The notes under the pieces: generated by a model
What the model was told of the DNA's origin: nothing
Databases searched by the model: none
The model's input: only the letters and a program-made list of their open reading frames with translations
Part shown: positions 60,472 through 64,000 of the stretch, in pieces
How the letters are laid out: each line of letters opens with the position of its first letter
How positions within the stretch are numbered: the stretch's first letter is position 1
Assembly: GCF_000722545.1 (NCBI RefSeq)
Contig: NZ_JNVM01000005.1
Location: 186,001-250,000 of the forward strand
DNA from: Paenibacillus tyrphae
GTDB taxonomy: Bacteria; Bacillota; Bacilli; Paenibacillales; NBRC-103111
DNA length: 64,000 nucleotides
Direction of reading: 5' to 3'
Translations under genes and position numbers: made by a program

Positions 60472-61381
60472 TGAAATCTTGTTTCTGTACGATGCCAAGA
60501 TGACCAACCCGAATGGAAACGTCGACGATGAGAATCGGCCACGGATGGATTACGAGTCGAAACGCAATCTGGTTTCCGATGTCCGGCTCAAACGCTATAT
60601 CCGCGATTACTTGGAATTGCAGGGCAAATCGCTGTACGTTGGGAAGGTAGACGGCAAGACCGTCAATGCCGAGAAGCGGCTCGAACCTCTGTTGGCGGAG
60701 CTTCCGGGGAAGGTGGACAAGAAAACCTGGAACGCCGAGCATGAAGCATGGCTGCTGGATCAACTGATCGATGTGCGTTTATTCGGGGCGACAATGCCGG
60801 TGAAAGGGATGCCGCTTACGTTTACGGGGCCGGTGCAGTTCTCCTGGGGCTACTCGCTCAATCCGGTGACGATCATGGAAAGCACGATTACCACGCATTT
60901 CAGCTCGACAGGCGAACAAAGTCAAGGCACGATGGGCCGGGATTACCGGGTCGTTTATTCGTTCTTGTCTTTCTACGGGCTCATCAGTGGGAAACGAGCA
61001 CAGTGGACCAGATTGACTGAAGAGGATGTACAACTGCTGGATGAGGCGCTCGTGAGATCTATTCCGCTTCTGGCAACCCGCAGCAAAATCGGTCAAAGCC
61101 CCCGACTCTATATGCGTGTAGAATATGTAGACGATCTGACCTTGATCGGAGATTGGCGAGACAAGCTCGATCCGCTCGGGGACTCACTCAACCAGATTAA
61201 TGACGTTGAGTTGAACGCAGAACGATTAATAACGAAGCTGGAGCAGGTCAAGGACAAGATTCACCGTATTCATCTATGGGAAGATACGGATTTGAAAGTT
61301 AGCTCTCAGGGCGCAGCAGGTGCGTTTAGTGAATTGCTTCCTTCCGCACTACAGACCAAACTGCATCGCATCGACGGTTAG
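60461..61381 (+). CDS. cas7: Cascade backbone subunit Cas7 (Csh2 family)
   Basis: A 306-residue Cas7/Csh2 protein starting MNNSEILFLYDAKMTNPNGN, the Csh2 first strand, with the D-E-N-R-P motif NVDDENRPRMDYESKRN. Multiple copies coat the crRNA. I used the ATG at 60461 because GAGGAG lies seven bases before it; an ATG at 60455 is too close. It overlaps the cas8b stop by 11 bp. Confidence 0.94.
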   Translation: MNNSEILFLYDAKMTNPNGNVDDENRPRMDYESKRNLVSDVRLKRYIRDYLELQGKSLYVGKVDGKTVNAEKRLEPLLAELPGKVDKKTWNAEHEAWLLDQLIDVRLFGATMPVKGMPLTFTGPVQFSWGYSLNPVTIMESTITTHFSSTGEQSQGTMGRDYRVVYSFLSFYGLISGKRAQWTRLTEEDVQLLDEALVRSIPLLATRSKIGQSPRLYMRVEYVDDLTLIGDWRDKLDPLGDSLNQINDVELNAERLITKLEQVKDKIHRIHLWEDTDLKVSSQGAAGAFSELLPSALQTKLHRIDG

Positions 61382-61389
61382 GTGAACTT

Positions 61390-62160
61390 ATGAAAACGGT
61401 CGTTTTTGAAGTGCGGGGGAGTTTCGCGCATTTCCGCAAGTTTTACGCCAACTCGACCTCGCTCAGCTACGAATTTCCCCCGAGAACCACGGCGTGCGGG
61501 ATGATCGCCGCTATTCTGGGCCTGGAAAGGGACAGCTATTACGAGCTGATGAGCGAGGAGCAAGCCTTTGTCTGCGTACAGATTATGGAGCCTGTCAAAC
61601 GGATGAGTCAGACCGTCAATTACATGTGGGTCAAAGGGACGAAAGATTTAAACGGCTCCGCTGGTCCGATGCAAATTCCGGTGGAATGGGTGACGAACAT
61701 CGACGGCGTCGGCAAAGGGGAAGTAGGCTACCGGATTTATTTCTCCCACCGGGATGAAGCGCTGCTGGAGAAGTTGAGCAGTCTGCTCAAGGAAAATCAA
61801 ACGTATTATCCTATCTATCTCGGACTTAGCGAGGCACTGGGCCACGTTCGTTGGATTGGCGAATTCGAATTGGAGCACGCGGACAAGTCCGATGAGCTTA
61901 TTGAAATCGTCACCGTCTGCCCGATCGAGCAATTGCAGGATATCTCCTATGTGCAAGCAGGAGAAGGGGCCCCGGTAAGAAAATACATGCGGGATCGAAT
62001 CCCTTGCGATTTTGCCGCTGAACGCCGTCTGACCGGAGTCGCTCAAGTGATCTACGAACCAAACGGCCATCCCGTTACGGCAAGGGTGAAGCATGGGATA
62101 TATCGTCTGCGGATCAATGACGAGCCGCTGTATGTCTTACCGCTTACGAGCCGGGAATAG
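61390..62160 (+). CDS. cas5: Cascade subunit Cas5 (type I-B)
   Basis: A 256-residue Cas5 RAMP protein. The N-terminus VFEVRGSFAHFRKFYANSTS and FPPRTTACGMIAAILGL is the Cas5 fold start with the glycine-containing turn. It binds the crRNA 5' handle. Eight bp after cas7, with AGGTGA before the start. Confidence 0.93.
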   Translation: MKTVVFEVRGSFAHFRKFYANSTSLSYEFPPRTTACGMIAAILGLERDSYYELMSEEQAFVCVQIMEPVKRMSQTVNYMWVKGTKDLNGSAGPMQIPVEWVTNIDGVGKGEVGYRIYFSHRDEALLEKLSSLLKENQTYYPIYLGLSEALGHVRWIGEFELEHADKSDELIEIVTVCPIEQLQDISYVQAGEGAPVRKYMRDRIPCDFAAERRLTGVAQVIYEPNGHPVTARVKHGIYRLRINDEPLYVLPLTSRE

Positions 62161-62198
62161 ATTACTGTGATCACCCAAGCGTCGAGGAGGTTGAACTT

Positions 62199-64000
62199 AT
62201 GCGTTTTCGTTCTCATCCGGAACGGGAATTATCCGATCATATGCAGGATGTTCATCGACGTGTGCTTTCGATGCTTGAGCGAACACCGATAGAAGAAGCG
62301 GAGCGGGATGCGTGGGCACGCCTGCTCCGCCTTCTTGCTTCCTGTCATGATTTCGGCAAGTATACAAGCTTTTTTCAAAAGCATCTAGCCGGGGACCGCA
62401 GCATCGGGAAAGAAAGTTACCATTCGCTACTTGGGGCTTTGTTCGGTTCATATGTACGGGAGCAGAGTTGGTCTTCCGCTACGGATTGGAAGCAGCATGA
62501 GTATTATTTGCCATTGATCGTTTATTTTATTATTGTTCAGCATCACAGCCACTTGCGGGATTTTGCCGATACGGTCCCGTCGAAGCAGGATTATCTCGCC
62601 GCCCAGTTGCAGGATATTACGCACAATCTGCGTGAAATTGAGCAAGATCTGCATCAGTCTTTCCCGGAGCTTACACCTCATTTGCTTGCTTTCCTCGACC
62701 ACTTCGAAGAACACATGAACCAACTAAGCGGAAAACATAATTTTGTACCGAGATTTTTCCGCCAGCTTCCGGAGTATGACTTGTCTTTAGCGTTGATGGT
62801 GCAGGTGGCGTTCTCTTTTCTGATTGACGCGGACAAACATAGCGCAGCGGAAAACGATAGCGTACCCCCAAGCCAACTCTCTCCGGGGCTTGTCGAAGCT
62901 TACCGGATACGTCAGTTTGCCAAGGCAGCGCAGAAGAACGATACGATGGTCGTGAAACGTAATCTCGTCAAGCAGATTGTGGTAGAGAATGTCTCGAGGG
63001 TAGAACTGTCCAAGTCGTTCCATACGTTTACCTCGCCCACCGGCACGGGAAAAACGCTTGCTGCGCTGGAAGGAGCGCTACTGCTGCGAGACCGCTTGAG
63101 CAAGCAAGGGTCTCCGCCACGCCGAATAATCTACGTACTTCCCTTCACAAGCATCATCGACCAAAACTATGCCGTCATCCAGAATGTCATTACGCAGGGG
63201 AAAACGAATTCCCAACTCGTATTAAAACATCACTATATGAGCGAAATCGAATACGGAAAAGCGGACGGGACGGACGAGCTTTCGCTTGACAGGCAGTTGA
63301 TGTTTATTGAGAGCTGGGAGTCCGAGGTCATCGTCACTACCTATGTTCAACTGCTGCATACGATGCTAAGCAATCAGAACCGGCAATTGAAGAAGCTTCA
63401 TAATTTGGCGGGTTCGATTGTCATTTTAGATGAGGTGCAAAATATTCCGTTTGCTTATTGGCTTCTTACCGAGCAGTTATGCAAGGCTTACAGCAAGCAG
63501 TTCGATAATAAATGGATCTTGTTAACGGCCACCCAGCCGAAAATCTTTCCCGACTCAGATACGGTAGAATGGTTGGACCATCCGGAATACCACAATACCT
63601 GTTTTTTTGCCGATATGAACCGGACGGAAATCCGCTTGCTTGGCGAACGTTATTTGGATCTGGAAGAATGGCTTGATGCGGCGTACGCCGAGGCGGAAAA
63701 GGTTCCTTCGGTTCTAATTATTGTCAATACGATTGCCACTTCGACTCAGGTGTATGATTACTTTTGCGAACGAATGGACGGCGATAGCGACGAGGTCGTC
63801 TACTACTTGTCCGCGAATCTGATCTTTGAACATCGTAAAAAGGTTCTGAAACGGGTACGTCAACGGCTAGATAACGGTCTGCCAGTAATACTCGTCTCTA
63901 CGCAGGTGGTCGAAGCGGGCGTGGATGTCGATTTCCATTGCGTGATCCGGGATTTGGGACCGATGGATTCGATCATTCAGGCTGCTGGGCGATGCAATCG
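62199..64000 (+). CDS. cas3: CRISPR-associated helicase-nuclease Cas3, 3' truncated
   Basis: About 600 residues are visible and the frame is open at the window end. An HD nuclease domain (SDHMQDVHRRV, CHDFGKYTSFF, then QHHSHL) occupies about 1-230. Helicase motifs follow: Walker A SPTGTGKTLAAL near 285, DEVQ in IVILDEVQNIP (the Cas3 variant of DExH), LLTATQP, and QAAGRCN at the edge. Cas3 is recruited by Cascade and degrades the target DNA. GAGGAGG precedes the ATG. cas4, cas1 and cas2 would be expected beyond the window. Confidence 0.95.
   Translation, partial: MRFRSHPERELSDHMQDVHRRVLSMLERTPIEEAERDAWARLLRLLASCHDFGKYTSFFQKHLAGDRSIGKESYHSLLGALFGSYVREQSWSSATDWKQHEYYLPLIVYFIIVQHHSHLRDFADTVPSKQDYLAAQLQDITHNLREIEQDLHQSFPELTPHLLAFLDHFEEHMNQLSGKHNFVPRFFRQLPEYDLSLALMVQVAFSFLIDADKHSAAENDSVPPSQLSPGLVEAYRIRQFAKAAQKNDTMVVKRNLVKQIVVENVSRVELSKSFHTFTSPTGTGKTLAALEGALLLRDRLSKQGSPPRRIIYVLPFTSIIDQNYAVIQNVITQGKTNSQLVLKHHYMSEIEYGKADGTDELSLDRQLMFIESWESEVIVTTYVQLLHTMLSNQNRQLKKLHNLAGSIVILDEVQNIPFAYWLLTEQLCKAYSKQFDNKWILLTATQPKIFPDSDTVEWLDHPEYHNTCFFADMNRTEIRLLGERYLDLEEWLDAAYAEAEKVPSVLIIVNTIATSTQVYDYFCERMDGDSDEVVYYLSANLIFEHRKKVLKRVRQRLDNGLPVILVSTQVVEAGVDVDFHCVIRDLGPMDSIIQAAGRCN

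Overview
The window reads as chromosomal DNA of a spore-forming, Gram-positive bacterium of the Paenibacillaceae (Paenibacillus-like). Supporting signs are moderate-to-high GC in most genes with AT-rich intergenic DNA, strong GGAGG-type ribosome binding sites with frequent TTG/GTG starts, S-layer homology domains, a GerB-GerA-GerC germinant receptor operon, a sortase with an LPXTG adhesin, CUT1 sugar ABC transporters, ROK and RpiR regulators, and a type I-B CRISPR-Cas locus. The species cannot be named from the sequence alone.

Layout. 1-5.3 kb: the end of an SLH surface protein, a DoxX protein, a ParE-type toxin-antitoxin pair and a GNAT acetyltransferase. 5.3-17.6 kb: a peptidoglycan amino-sugar salvage island. 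murQ and a MurK-like kinase diverge from a MurR-type regulator, a CUT1 ABC importer, NamZ, NagZ and AnmK; the divergent region carries a full consensus CRE and a palindrome. 17.7-22.2 kb: an NreBC-like two-component system whose sensor keeps three of four Fe-S cysteines, next to a sulfide:quinone reductase and a CstB-like persulfide dioxygenase-rhodanese. 22.3-30.1 kb: secreted and cell-surface proteins, with a c-di-GMP-I riboswitch before a transglutaminase-like protein and a c-di-GMP-II riboswitch before a giant LPXTG adhesin co-transcribed with a class D sortase.

30.4-42.6 kb: an uncharacterised catabolic cluster with a ROK regulator, an ABC importer, a secreted PIG-L deacetylase, a creatininase-family hydrolase, an argininosuccinate-lyase-like enzyme, a BadF-type kinase and a cytoplasmic PIG-L deacetylase. 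42.7-46.2 kb: NAD salvage (NrtR, PnuC, NadR-like, ADP-ribosylglycohydrolase). 46.2-54.9 kb: germination genes, Mn-dependent pyrophosphatase and cell-wall hydrolases. 55-64 kb: a type I-B CRISPR-Cas locus read from both sides: an orphan repeat, an XRE regulator divergent from a 58-aa protein, an 8-repeat array transcribed on the minus strand, and a cas6-cas8b-cas7-cas5-cas3 operon on the plus strand running off the window.

The most unusual element lies between array and cas operon. A 33-aa membrane peptide gene with a sequestered ribosome binding site (57150-57251, minus) faces a self-contained small RNA gene (57291-57452, plus) that has its own promoter, one well-conserved and one partial CRISPR repeat-like segment, and an intrinsic terminator. 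This is the architecture of a CRISPR-guarding toxin-antitoxin (CreTA-type) module. A second discovery is a 166-182 bp palindromic element present in two copies (12662-12827 and 35654-35835), each between transporter genes and the next gene.
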